Notes: generated by a model from the letters alone, not told the origin. A DNA stretch of 63,720 bases from Opitutia bacterium (GCA_016187925.1 JACPIS010000027.1:1-63720); one strand, 5' to 3'; positions 7,689 to 15,981 are shown, counted from the first letter of the stretch. Translations and numbers: made by a program.

Positions 7689-9218
7689 ATGGAAAACACT
7701 CTAAGTGCGGTATCCCACTCACCGCAGCATCACGTCGGGGTTAGGGCGAAGACATACGTTCTCGATACGAACGTTTTGCTGCACGACCCACAATCGATCT
7801 TCAAGTTCGAGGAGAACAATCTCGCGATTCCCGTCGAGGTTCTCGAGGAACTTGATGCCATCAAAGGCGAGCAGTCCACCGAGCGTGGACGCAACGCCCG
7901 CCGGGTGCACCGCATCCTGCAGGAGCTGTTGCCCGACTCGCGCTCCATGCACGAGGGCGTGAAGCTGCCCAGCGGCGGCACGCTCTCCGTCATCATCAAC
8001 CGCTACCTGGTCGAGAACAACTGGTCCTCGCCCGCGATGCAGCGCCTCCGCGCCGTGCTGTCCGACTTCACCAAGAAGGACAACCGCATCATCGCCAGCG
8101 CGCTCTTCGTCCAGGAAACCTTCCCGCCGCCCACCATCCTCGTCACGAAGGACGTGAACGTGCAGCTCAAGGCCCGCGCCGTCGGCCTTGAGGCCGAGGA
8201 CTATCTCAACGACAAGGTGCCCGAGGCGCCCGACAACGATTCCTACCCGACGCTCACGCTCGACGTCTACGAGATGCAGCGCTTCTGCTCCGAGGGCCAT
8301 CTCGAACTCGCCGAGGAGCAGGCCAAGGCGCTTTACCTGAACGAATACGTCCTGCTCATCACCCCCGAGGGCAAGACGATGCCCGCCCGCTACGCCGGCA
8401 AGGGCGTCGTGCGCCGCCTGCGTTTCCCGGATTTCGTCAAGGCCCCCGGCGGCATTCCGATCCGCCCGCGCAACCTCGAGCAGCAATTTTTCCTCGATGC
8501 GCTGATGGACGACAGCGTTTCGCTCATCACCTGCTTCGGCAAGGCCGGCACCGGCAAGACCCTCCTCTCCACCGCCGCCGCGCTCCACCAGACCTGCGAC
8601 GAGGCCTCGCGCTACGACGGCCTGTCCATCTCCCGTCCGGTCATCGCGCTGGGCAAGGACATCGGCTTCCTCCCCGGCTCGCTCGAGGAGAAGATGAAGC
8701 CTTGGCTCCAGCCCTACCACGATGCGCTCGAGGTGCTCATGCCCACGAAGGCGCCCAAGGAACCCCAGTTCGTCGCCAAGAAAGTCGGCAAGAAAAAGAA
8801 GAAGCACGACGACGTGATGTCGATGATGTCCGCGCCGCAGCCGTCGCACGGCGGCAATGGCAACGGCGCCCTGCCGCCCATGAAGCCCTACGAGCGGCTC
8901 ATCAAGAACGGCGTCGTCGAGATCGAGGCGCTCGCCTTCATCCGCGGCCGCTCGATCGCCCGCCGCTTCTTCATCCTCGACGAGGCGCAGCAACTCACGC
9001 CCCACGAGGTGAAGACCGTCATCACCCGCATTTCCGAAGGCTCCAAGATCGTCCTCATCGGCGACCCCGCCCAGATCGACAACCCCTACGTCGACGCGCG
9101 CAGCAACGGCCTCGTCTACTGCCACAACCGCATGAAGGGCCAGGCGCTGCACGCGCACGTCAAGCTGTCGAAGGGCGAGCGCTCGCGGCTCGCCGAGCTG
9201 GCGGCCGACCTCCTCTAG
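7689..9218 (+). CDS. PhoH family protein (PIN domain + PhoH ATPase)
   Basis: The 509-residue product joins an N-terminal PIN-like nuclease domain (KTYVLDTNVLLHDP near residues 19-33, with further conserved acidic residues) to a C-terminal PhoH/RecD-like P-loop domain. Walker A is GKAGTGKT near 285 and Walker B is FFILDEAQQL near 427. PIN-PhoH fusions are linked to RNA processing, in some cases with helicase and ribonuclease activity. Between them lies a basic spacer (KKVGKKKKKHDD). Start taken as ATG 7689 (MENTLSAVSH), after the upstream terminator; an in-frame ATG at 7659 is an alternative. The gene is monocistronic and followed by a strong hairpin. Confidence 0.92.
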   Translation: MENTLSAVSHSPQHHVGVRAKTYVLDTNVLLHDPQSIFKFEENNLAIPVEVLEELDAIKGEQSTERGRNARRVHRILQELLPDSRSMHEGVKLPSGGTLSVIINRYLVENNWSSPAMQRLRAVLSDFTKKDNRIIASALFVQETFPPPTILVTKDVNVQLKARAVGLEAEDYLNDKVPEAPDNDSYPTLTLDVYEMQRFCSEGHLELAEEQAKALYLNEYVLLITPEGKTMPARYAGKGVVRRLRFPDFVKAPGGIPIRPRNLEQQFFLDALMDDSVSLITCFGKAGTGKTLLSTAAALHQTCDEASRYDGLSISRPVIALGKDIGFLPGSLEEKMKPWLQPYHDALEVLMPTKAPKEPQFVAKKVGKKKKKHDDVMSMMSAPQPSHGGNGNGALPPMKPYERLIKNGVVEIEALAFIRGRSIARRFFILDEAQQLTPHEVKTVITRISEGSKIVLIGDPAQIDNPYVDARSNGLVYCHNRMKGQALHAHVKLSKGERSRLAELAADLL

Positions 9219-9244
9219 TTAGCAGCACACACGCACTGACACCG

Positions 9245-9278
9245 GACGCCGCGCCGCAAGGCGCGGCGTCATTCTTTG
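9245..9278 (+). terminator. Intrinsic terminator after phoH
   Basis: An 11-bp perfect stem GACGCCGCGCC/GGCGCGGCGTC (9245-9255 and 9260-9270) with a GCAA tetraloop is followed by ATTCTTT. It also overlaps the last codons and stop of the convergent, broken gene on the minus strand, so it may serve both directions. Confidence 0.8.
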
Positions 9279-9752
9279 GCCTCGGCCTCCGCCTCGACCG
9301 GTTCGTCTTCGGTTTCCTCTTCCTCACTGTCCAGCAGGCTCGGCTCGCCCTTGCGTGGCGCCAGCCACTCCATCACGCCGGCGAAGAAACCGGTGAACAT
9401 CAGGTCGCAGCAGGGCGCCCAGCAAAGAGCCGTTCAGCAGCCACAGCCATGACTTGCGGGTGGACACCCACCAGCCGAGCCCGAGGCCGGCGGCGAAACT
9501 GGCCACGCGGGCCACGTAGCCGGTCCACTCGAGGTGGTAGCCATAGTCGCGGGCGTAGAACCAATTGATATAGAGATCGGTCAGGCACAGGCCGGCGAAG
9601 GGCAGCAGCCAGAGCCGTTTGTCGCGAAAATAAACCGCCCCGCAGAACGCGATCGCCGCGAACGGCGGGAAGTTCGCCCACGTCAGGTCCAGCGTTGGCA
9701 ACAGACGGTAGCCCAGCGCGAGCAGGATGAGGACGATGGCGGCGGTGCGCAT
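9269..9752 (-). pseudogene. DUF6580-like membrane protein gene with frameshift and probable internal deletion
   Basis: The first frame (from 9752) encodes several hydrophobic helices and the family-like string AFCGAVYFRDKRLWLLPFAG, then NGSLLGALL. There the frame changes: the reading continuing after 9411 gives nonsense, whereas the neighbouring minus frame gives DLMFTGFFAGVMEWLAPRKG and an acidic tail to a TGA at 9271-9269. In intact relatives, as I recall them, roughly 40 residues (two helices) lie between the SLLGALL-type and LLGDL-type motifs. The junction here looks like a deletion between those two similar motifs that also broke the frame. Family assignment is moderate; the frame break is seen directly. 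Confidence 0.65.
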
Positions 9753-9765
9753 GGTGAATCTTTGG

Positions 9766-9816
9766 AGGAGCCTGCTGGCAGGCGATTGTTCAGTTATCGC
9801 CGGCCAGCAGGCTCCT
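9766..9816. repeat. Inverted pair of GGAGCCTGCTGGC repeats (REP-like)
   Basis: AGGAGCCTGCTGGC-A-GGCGAT at 9766-9786 is mirrored by ATCGCC-G-GCCAGCAGGCTCCT at 9796-9816, a 21-nt inverted repeat with a single mismatch and a 9-nt spacer. It lies between the broken gene and the adenosyltransferase gene. The TAGGAGC...GCGAT layout is that of REP sequences known from other bacteria such as Pseudomonas. Each arm also has its own internal GCC/GGC palindrome. Confidence 0.8.
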
Positions 9817-9821
9817 ACAAT

Positions 9822-10373
9822 TCAATTCTCCGCCTCGCGGGCGAGCAGCCAGAGCAGGTCGGACAGCCGGTTCACGTAGTGGAGCAGCACAGGCCGCACG
9901 GTGCGGCCCTGCGCGGGCAGACCGACCAGCCGGCGCTCCGCCCGGCGGGCGGCGGTGCGGGCGAGGTCGAGTGCCGCGGCGTGCGGATTGGCGCCGGGCG
10001 TGGCCCAGCCATCGAGCTTCGGCTGGCGCGCCTCGATGGCGGCGACGGCGGCGTCGAGCCGGGCGAGGGCGGCGCCATCGAGCTTGGCAAATTTTGATTC
10101 GATGAAGCGGGTCGCATCCTTTTCCGCGCAGGCGATTTCGCCCATGAGGGCGACGAGTTCGTGCTGGATGCGCTCGAGTTCGGTGCAGTCGCGGCCGGCG
10201 GGCCGGTGGGCCTTGGCGAGGCCGAGCGCGGCGTTCAATTCGTCGAGCGCGCCGACGGCTTCGACCTGCGGGTGGTCCTTCGGCACGCGCTGGCCGTAGA
10301 GCAGGGAAGTCGTGCCGTCGTCCCCGGTGCGGGTGGCGATGGAGCGGGGACTGCGTTGCGGAGCGTCGCTCAT
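9822..10373 (-). CDS. PduO-type cob(I)yrinic acid a,c-diamide / cob(I)alamin adenosyltransferase
   Basis: The 183-residue product makes adenosylcobalamin by transferring the adenosyl group from ATP to cob(I)alamin in the cytoplasm. The N-terminal ATP-binding signature TRTGDDGTTSLLYG (15-28) is present, as are the RRAERRL region (about 139-145) and the C-terminal NRLSDLLWLLAR, all hallmarks of the PduO fold (a trimeric five-helix bundle). Length is normal. Its start overlaps the stop of the deformylase gene by 4 bp (ATGA), so the two are translationally coupled. Presence of this enzyme implies that the cell uses B12-dependent isomerases or salvages corrinoids; no such gene is in the window. 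Confidence 0.93.
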   Translation of the reverse strand: MSDAPQRSPRSIATRTGDDGTTSLLYGQRVPKDHPQVEAVGALDELNAALGLAKAHRPAGRDCTELERIQHELVALMGEIACAEKDATRFIESKFAKLDGAALARLDAAVAAIEARQPKLDGWATPGANPHAAALDLARTAARRAERRLVGLPAQGRTVRPVLLHYVNRLSDLLWLLAREAEN

Positions 10374-10942
10374 GATTCGGTTTTCGCGGCCTCGCGGGTG
10401 CGCTTCTTGAGCGCCTTCAGCTCGTCGTTGATCTCGGTGAGGGTCGCCTTGTCCATCCGGTCGATGAAGAGGATGCCGTTCAGGTGGTCGGCCTCGTGCT
10501 GGATGCAGCGGGCGAACAGGCCGTTGCAGTGCAGCGTGTGCGGCGTGCCGTGTCCGTCCTGGAATTTGACGGTGATCTCGTCGGGCCGCTTCACGTCGCC
10601 GTTGATGCCGGGGAAGGACAGGCAGCCCTCCTCGTACACGGTCTCCTCGCCGGGCACGACGGTCACCTCGGGGTTGATGACGGTGAGCGGCATGAAAATC
10701 TCCAGCGGCGGCTTGGCGCCGTCGAGTTCCCAGTCGAACTCGCTCTGCGTCTCGCGCAGGTCGACCACGCAGAGCTGGATGGGCTGGCCGATCTGATGGG
10801 CCGCAAGGCCTATGCCGGCGGCGGCGTGCATGGTCTCGATCATCTGGGCGGCCAGTCTACGCAGGGGGGCGTCGAACGTCGTGATTTTTGCGCCTTTTTT
10901 GCGCAGCACGGGGCTGTTGAAATGAACAATCGGCAAGGTCAT
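10370..10942 (-). CDS. def: Peptide deformylase
   Basis: This 190-residue metalloenzyme removes the N-formyl group from nascent proteins. The three signature motifs are present: GIGLAAHQIG (43-52), EEGCLSFPG with metal ligand C107, and QHEADH with H149, E150 and H153. The Q in AAHQIG is kept, but the residue before it is His instead of the usual Pro. Start at 10942 (MTLPIVHFNSPVLR) matches family N-termini; the frame is open 14 codons further, without a conserved sequence. It is the first gene of a two-gene unit with the adenosyltransferase. Confidence 0.95.
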   Translation of the reverse strand: MTLPIVHFNSPVLRKKGAKITTFDAPLRRLAAQMIETMHAAAGIGLAAHQIGQPIQLCVVDLRETQSEFDWELDGAKPPLEIFMPLTVINPEVTVVPGEETVYEEGCLSFPGINGDVKRPDEITVKFQDGHGTPHTLHCNGLFARCIQHEADHLNGILFIDRMDKATLTEINDELKALKKRTREAAKTES

Positions 10943-11014
10943 CGGTCGAAGGGGACAGGGTATTTCCGCGTCACCCTGCGGCAAATAAATTTGTTTAAGC
11001 CACCAACGTCCGCT

Positions 11015-12694
11015 ATGCCACCCGCCATGTCCACGCCGGCCTTCATTCCCAGCGCCCGTTCACCGGCCTGGCTGGCTTGGTTGGTCCTCGGCGTCGGCCT
11101 GCTGGCGGTGGCCTGGCTCCTGCCGGTCAACGTCAAATCCCTCAATCCCGCGCTGCTGCGCGAGGCCGGCCGCGACACGCCCTCCGTTGCCGCGTTCAGC
11201 CGCGAGCTGCTCGAACTCGACAAGCCCGGCCCGGCGGCCCTCGTGCTCGACGCCGCCAAGTCCGTCAACGATCCGGGCGCCGGCGCGCTCGGGGTGATTT
11301 TCGACAACTTTGCCCAGCGCCACCGCGAGATGATCCCGTGGGGCGGGTGGGACGTGGCCCTCGAGCCGTTGCTCGCCGGCCGCAACGCCGCTTCGTCCGC
11401 CGAGTCGACGCCGGTGCTGCGCTTCATGGTGACGCAGCAGGCGCGCGAAAACCTCCGCCAGTATCTCACCGTCTCGCGCCTGCCCGGCGTGCAGACGCTG
11501 CTCAAGACCGGCGCGCTCACCACCACCAAGCGCTTCGTGCCCGCCGCGCGCCCGGGTGGCCAGCCGCTCGACGCCGTCATCCTCCTCACCACCTATCTCT
11601 GGCAGACCGAGCACCTCGCCCCGTCGCTCCAGCGCGAGGTGCGCGAGCTGGCCGAGACCGCCGTCATGACCGGCCAGATGGGCACGCTGGAGGATTTTTA
11701 TCTCGATATCCTCACCCTCGGCAAGCGCCTCAACTGGATCCAGCTCTCCGATCTCCTCCGCACGGCCACGAGCACAGGCACTGTGGCGCAGTTCGCCCAC
11801 CTCACGCGCGTCGCGCCCGAGCACCTGCCGGTCATCTACACCGCGGCGCTCATGACGAAGTCCGCCGACGCCGTCGCCCGCTACCTCATCGCCTACGGCC
11901 GGCCGGGCGCCGATAACCTCAAGCTGGCACTCTCCTTCGGCCGCGGCGCCGTCGAGCAGCTCGTGCAGCGGCAGGTGCCGGTCACCAACCGCAGCGGGCT
12001 GGAGTTCGAGCTCGGCGCCTCCTTCGCGCTGCGCCACCCGGAGCTCGCGCTGTTCGCCAAATACGCGGCGTTCCTCTGCGGCGCCTTCCTGCTCTTCCGC
12101 TCGGTGGACCTGCGGATGTTCGCCGGCATCGAGTCCGCGTTGCGCGGCGCCTTCCCGCGGATGGGCAGCGGCGTGCTCGCGGCCATCCTGACGTTCATCT
12201 TCTTCGTGTTTTCCGAGCCGTTCCTGCTCAAGGCCGCGGCGTCGACCGATTACCAGATCCGGCTCATCATCCCCGTACTCGGGCAGATTTCCGCCGGCGT
12301 CGCCCCCGCCGCCAAGACTTCAACCACCACAACCATGGACATATCCACCGTTCTCTCCATCACTACGTTCGCGCTGCTGCAGGTCGCGATGTACGTCACC
12401 TGCCTGCTGAAAATCTCCGAGATCGACCGGCAGGTGGTGCCATCGCTGTTGAAACTCCGGCTCATGGAGAACGAGGAGAATCTCTTCGACGGCGGCCTCT
12501 ACGTCGGCATCGCCGGCACCGCCACCGCGCTCGTGCTGCAGGTGCTGGGCGTCATCGACGCCAACCTCCTCGCGGCTTACTCGTCGAACCTCTTCGGCAT
12601 CGTGTGCGTGGCGCTGGTGAAGATCCGCCATGTGCGCCCCTACAAGCGCAAGCTCATCCTCGAATCCCAGCCGGGCGCCGCCGCGGCGGCTTGA
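11015..12694 (+). CDS. Multi-pass membrane protein, unknown function
   Basis: From ATG 11015 (or 11027) the product has about 559 residues. It begins with one helix (WLAWLVLGVGLLAVAWLLPV) followed by a helical extracytoplasmic region of about 280 residues. Then come at least four more helices: FAKYAAFLCGAFLLF, VLAAILTFIFFVFSE, ISTVLSITTFALLQVAMYV and IAGTATALVLQVLGVIDANL. The last part, a paired-helix segment with a charged linker (RLMENEENLFDGGLYVG), has a weak MotA/ExbB-like feel, but I could not confirm it. The gene is followed after only 9 bp by a gene for a one-helix, coiled-coil protein, so the two products probably act together in the inner membrane. Confidence 0.8.
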   Translation: MPPAMSTPAFIPSARSPAWLAWLVLGVGLLAVAWLLPVNVKSLNPALLREAGRDTPSVAAFSRELLELDKPGPAALVLDAAKSVNDPGAGALGVIFDNFAQRHREMIPWGGWDVALEPLLAGRNAASSAESTPVLRFMVTQQARENLRQYLTVSRLPGVQTLLKTGALTTTKRFVPAARPGGQPLDAVILLTTYLWQTEHLAPSLQREVRELAETAVMTGQMGTLEDFYLDILTLGKRLNWIQLSDLLRTATSTGTVAQFAHLTRVAPEHLPVIYTAALMTKSADAVARYLIAYGRPGADNLKLALSFGRGAVEQLVQRQVPVTNRSGLEFELGASFALRHPELALFAKYAAFLCGAFLLFRSVDLRMFAGIESALRGAFPRMGSGVLAAILTFIFFVFSEPFLLKAAASTDYQIRLIIPVLGQISAGVAPAAKTSTTTTMDISTVLSITTFALLQVAMYVTCLLKISEIDRQVVPSLLKLRLMENEENLFDGGLYVGIAGTATALVLQVLGVIDANLLAAYSSNLFGIVCVALVKIRHVRPYKRKLILESQPGAAAAA

Positions 12695-12703
12695 GGGCCG
12701 GCC

Positions 12704-14098
12704 ATGAACAAGACCCTTCTCCTCATCATCTGCGACTTCCTGTTGCTCAACCTCCTCGCGCTCACGCGCTGGGAGAAGGCCGAGCCGCAGCACGCCGGGA
12801 TCCAGAGCTCCGCCCCCGTCACCGCCAGCGCGTCGCCGGCCGTCAACGCCGACATGGTCGAGCTCATGCGCGTCTCCCTCGAGGACGAGAAGTCCTCGCG
12901 CGAGCAGCTGGCCGCCCAGCTCAGCTCCACCCAGGGCGCGCTGTCCGAGCGCGAGAAGAACCTCGCGCAGGTTTCCCAGCAGAAAATCCAGCTCGAGGGC
13001 GCCCTCTCCGCGACCACCACCAACGTCAAGGAACTCGAGAAGAAATACTCCGCCGCCACCAACGAGGCCTTCCTCACCAAGGAGCAGCTGGCCAAGATGC
13101 AGCGCGAGCTCGAGGAGCGCCGCGCCGAGGCCGAGCGCCAGCAGCAGCAGCTCGCCGCCCTCGAACGCCAGAACGCCGACGCCCGCCAGCGCATCGAGAA
13201 CCTCAACGTCGCCGTCCGCGTCGCCGAGCAGGAAAAGCAGATGATCACGCAGAACCTCACCGAGGCGAAGCAGCAGATCGAGGTCGAGCGCACCGAGCGC
13301 GCCAAGGTGCAGGAGCAGACCGTCGCGCTCACCCAGGGCGTCGGCCAGCTCGCCCAGAAGTCCACCGAGCTCACCCAGGAGGTGCGCGACATCAAACCCG
13401 TCAACCCCAACGCCATCTTCGCCGACTTCCTCGCCAACCGCGTGGCCACCCGCATCACCACGCGCCGCCCGGGTCTCTTCAGCCCGACCGTGCGCGACAA
13501 GGACGCGCAGACCATCCTCGTCTCCGACGGCCGCCGCACCTACGCGCTCATGCACCTGAGCGACACGCCGTTCAGCTACAACTTCGAGAACCCGCCCGAC
13601 TACGAGAAGATCGCCGGCCAGCTCAACCGCGGCGCGTTCAACGCCCCGCTCAAGGAAATCCAGTTCCTCGCCGCCGATCCGCGCGTCATCGTCGCCCCCG
13701 TGGACGAGACGCTCGCGGCCCTCATGGGCGCCAAGGTCTACCGGCTCGCGACCGACGTCTTCCGCGCCTCCGAGGCGCTGCTCGTCCGCGCCGACGACGG
13801 CAAGTACGGCGAGACGCCCTTCCGCATCGATGCGGCCAATTCCGGCTACGTGAAGGTCGACAACCGGATCGTCACGCGGCTCTTCGGCGAATTTGCCCCG
13901 AAGCGCGGCGACCTGATGTTCAGCAAGCAGGGCGACCTCATCGGCATCATGGTCAACAACGACTATTGCGCCGTGCTCGGCGACTTCCGCCCCTCGCACA
14001 CCCTGCAGGCCGGCGACGACGTCACCCAGCCGAAGACCGGCCCGGTCTTCGCCGACCTCGCCGCCCGCTGGCAGCGCCTGCCGATCCGGCTGCAGTGA
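12704..14098 (+). CDS. Membrane-anchored coiled-coil protein with trypsin-like-looking C-terminal domain
   Basis: The 464-residue product opens with one hydrophobic helix (KTLLLIICDFLLLNLLAL). A long Glu/Gln/Arg-rich coiled coil spans about residues 50-225. The C-terminal domain, about 230-464, is globular. Its end contains KRGDLMFSKQGDLIGIMVNN, which resembles the strand pair around the nucleophile loop of trypsin-like proteases (GNSGGPVF...G.LVGI) but lacks the Ser. If the resemblance is real this is a non-catalytic copy. It lies 9 bp downstream of the multi-pass membrane gene, and the two presumably form a complex. No named family is recognised. A REP pair begins 2 bp after its stop codon. 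Confidence 0.78.
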   Translation: MNKTLLLIICDFLLLNLLALTRWEKAEPQHAGIQSSAPVTASASPAVNADMVELMRVSLEDEKSSREQLAAQLSSTQGALSEREKNLAQVSQQKIQLEGALSATTTNVKELEKKYSAATNEAFLTKEQLAKMQRELEERRAEAERQQQQLAALERQNADARQRIENLNVAVRVAEQEKQMITQNLTEAKQQIEVERTERAKVQEQTVALTQGVGQLAQKSTELTQEVRDIKPVNPNAIFADFLANRVATRITTRRPGLFSPTVRDKDAQTILVSDGRRTYALMHLSDTPFSYNFENPPDYEKIAGQLNRGAFNAPLKEIQFLAADPRVIVAPVDETLAALMGAKVYRLATDVFRASEALLVRADDGKYGETPFRIDAANSGYVKVDNRIVTRLFGEFAPKRGDLMFSKQGDLIGIMVNNDYCAVLGDFRPSHTLQAGDDVTQPKTGPVFADLAARWQRLPIRLQ

Positions 14099-14100
14099 GG

Positions 14101-14209
14101 GTCGGGGCGTAAAGCCCCTCCCACACCCTAGACCAAAATAATCCACCAATCGTCCTGCACCCGACACAACCGGGCCTGATCGCGTGTGGGAGGGGCTTTA
14201 TGCCCCGAC
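14101..14209. repeat. REP pair upstream of the RAYT gene
   Basis: GTCGGGGCGTAAAG followed by CCCCTCCCACAC (14101-14126) is repeated in inverse orientation at 14184-14209 (GTGTGGGAGGGG, then CTTTATGCCCCGAC), with a 57-nt spacer. Each copy is itself partly palindromic (GGGGC...GCCCC). The second copy ends 13 bp before the RAYT start codon. The same repeat flanks the RAYT on the other side and occurs as a separate pair at 55763-55831. Confidence 0.92.
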
Positions 14210-14222
14210 GATTGCCATTCCG

Positions 14223-14753
14223 ATGCCGAGCCCACCCAATGAATCAGGCTATGCGGCCCTGCGACGCTTTCGCTACTCGGCGCCCGGGGCCGAGTATTTC
14301 CTGACCACCAATCTGGAATCGCGCGGGAGCGGGTTGGAGGGGAGTGCGACTGCCGCAGCCGTGCGCGGGCAATGGACGAAGCTGGAGCAGGACGGACTCT
14401 GGCGCGTTCGCACGGCCGTGGTCATGCCAGACCACATTCACCTCTTGGTGAATCCCGGTGAGAAAGTAGCGCTGTCGGAATGCGTGCGGGCCTTCAAAGG
14501 CCGTTTGTCGCCCGTGCTGCGCGGCAACGGCCTGCGCTGGCAGGAAGGTTATTACGATCACCGCATGCGCGAAACAGAGGACCGGCTGCCGGTGTTTCTC
14601 TACATATTCTTGAATCCTTACCGGGCGAACCTCGCACCGGGAGCGGAGACTTGGCCGGGCTACTATTGTGAGCCCGCGGATTGGGCCTGGTTCGGCGGCT
14701 TGACGAACGAGGAGTCTCCATGGCCGGAATGGCTCAACGAAGTCGGGGCATAA
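14223..14753 (+). CDS. REP-associated tyrosine transposase (RAYT, Y1 HUH superfamily)
   Basis: The 176-residue product has the HUH metal-binding motif in MPDHIHLLVNP (two His flanking a hydrophobic residue) and the catalytic-Tyr helix QEGYYDHRMRE, followed by the RAYT motif FLNPYRANL. Such single-copy enzymes nick single-stranded REP hairpins and are thought to spread or maintain them. Start chosen at 14223 (MPSPPNESGY), since an earlier GTG at 14184 lies inside the REP. The stop codon TAA (14751-14753) and the last three codons (Val-Gly-Ala) are supplied by the downstream REP (GTC GGG GCA TAA). It is flanked on both sides by inverted REP pairs, exactly the expected context. Confidence 0.93.
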   Translation: MPSPPNESGYAALRRFRYSAPGAEYFLTTNLESRGSGLEGSATAAAVRGQWTKLEQDGLWRVRTAVVMPDHIHLLVNPGEKVALSECVRAFKGRLSPVLRGNGLRWQEGYYDHRMRETEDRLPVFLYIFLNPYRANLAPGAETWPGYYCEPADWAWFGGLTNEESPWPEWLNEVGA

Positions 14754-14806
14754 AGCCCCTCCCACATAGCAGTCGGCTTTTTGTGGGAGGGGCTTTATGC
14801 CCCGAC
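14742..14806. repeat. REP pair downstream of and overlapping the RAYT gene
   Basis: Copy one (14742-14766) begins GTCGGGGCATAAAG; copy two (14782-14806) is its inverse and ends TTTATGCCCCGAC. The two are separated by 15 nt and are perfect inverse copies over 25 nt. Folded, they form a long hairpin of the REPIN type. The first copy contains the RAYT stop codon. Confidence 0.93.
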
Positions 14807-14927
14807 TTGTTGGAGGAACCGAGGAAAAGTGCGCCCGGTTTCATATCCCGACCGTCCCGCACTCGCGCCATTCACCGGAGCCACGCCAGTGTTTACAGCC
14901 GCGCCTCCACCCGCCTGACTAGGCGGC

Positions 14928-15977
14928 GTGCTGCCGGACATCATCGAGTCATTGGGTCTGACCGATCCGTGGACCTACCTCGCGATCTTTCTTTGCGCGT
15001 CGCTGCTGATGCTCTGGCGGCTGGAGGCGATGCTGGACCACGGCCTGGAAGGCACGGCGCTCGGCACGCTGATCATGCCTTACTGCTCGGGGCTGGGTAA
15101 CCTGCTGTTCGTCTTCATCCTCATCCCGCGGGGCGGGGCGGCGCGCGAGGTGCTGACCAACTGCCTCGTCAACAACGTCACCAATCTCACGCTGCTGCTC
15201 GGCCTGCCGTCGGTGCTGTGGGGCTTGCAGGTCATGCCGGCGGGCGGTGGCAAATCCTCCGCGTCCAAAGGCGGCAAGGCTGCGCCCAAGGCGAAAGCAA
15301 AGAGCAGCGGCCGCGGCGGCGGCGCGGCGGCGACTGGCGCGCAGATCAACCGGCTCTCGCTCCTGCTCACCCTCACGGCCGTGCTGTTCTTCACCGGGGC
15401 GACATGGCTGCTGGCACAGGACGGCCAGCTCAGCCGCACGGACGGCCTGCTGCTGATCGGCTTGTTCCTTTTCTGGCAGAGCTTCCAAGTCTACGACGTG
15501 ATGAAGCACAACGTGCAGCGGAAGATTTCCTTTGGCGTCATGTTCTATGTCGACGCGCTGCTCGTGTTGGTGAGCGCCTGGGGTCTTTACGAGAGCATCG
15601 ACTGGCTGGTGGCATGGATTTCGGCGCAGAAGGGCGGCTTCGTCAGCGCGGACAATCTCGGCTGGCTGAGCGGCTGGCTGATGGTGCTGCCCAACGCGCT
15701 GCTGGCGCTCTACTGGGGTTGGAAACGCCGGGCGGACGTCGTGTACGCCTCACAGGTGGGCGACGGCCATATCTGCATCCCGCTTTGCCTCGGCTTGTTT
15801 GCCGTGCTGGTCCCGGCGGCGGTGCCGGCGGCGTTCAGCGGCGGATTGCTGCTGCTGCTCGGCGCGGTCGGGATCCACACGTTCTGCCTGCTCGTCTTCG
15901 GCGGGCTGCCGCGCTGGGCGGGCGGCGTCCTGCTCGCGGCCTACGGCTGGTTCGTCTGGGACGGGTTGCTCAGCTGA
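14928..15977 (+). CDS. CaCA-superfamily (sodium/calcium exchanger-like) membrane protein
   Basis: The 349-residue product has about ten hydrophobic helices in two halves, separated by a cytoplasmic Lys/Gly/Ala-rich loop (SSASKGGKAAPKAKAKSSGR). The first half holds an alpha-repeat-like stretch: GTLIMPYCSGLGNLLFVFI, then NCLVNNVTNLTLLLG. The second half has YASQVGDGHICIPLCLG. Both resemble the ion-binding alpha repeats of Na+/Ca2+ or H+/Ca2+ exchangers, but the exact substrate cannot be told. Start is GTG 14928, directly after an in-frame stop; no better ATG precedes the first helix. It stands alone after the REP pair and is followed by a GGAG-type palindrome 4 bp past its stop. Confidence 0.72.
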   Translation: MLPDIIESLGLTDPWTYLAIFLCASLLMLWRLEAMLDHGLEGTALGTLIMPYCSGLGNLLFVFILIPRGGAAREVLTNCLVNNVTNLTLLLGLPSVLWGLQVMPAGGGKSSASKGGKAAPKAKAKSSGRGGGAAATGAQINRLSLLLTLTAVLFFTGATWLLAQDGQLSRTDGLLLIGLFLFWQSFQVYDVMKHNVQRKISFGVMFYVDALLVLVSAWGLYESIDWLVAWISAQKGGFVSADNLGWLSGWLMVLPNALLALYWGWKRRADVVYASQVGDGHICIPLCLGLFAVLVPAAVPAAFSGGLLLLLGAVGIHTFCLLVFGGLPRWAGGVLLAAYGWFVWDGLLS

Positions 15978-15981
15978 ACGT

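Noticed and set aside
14184-14222. GTG at 14184 as the start of the RAYT gene.
   Set aside because: It lies inside the REP sequence and encodes no conserved residues; ATG 14223 lies just before the conserved part.
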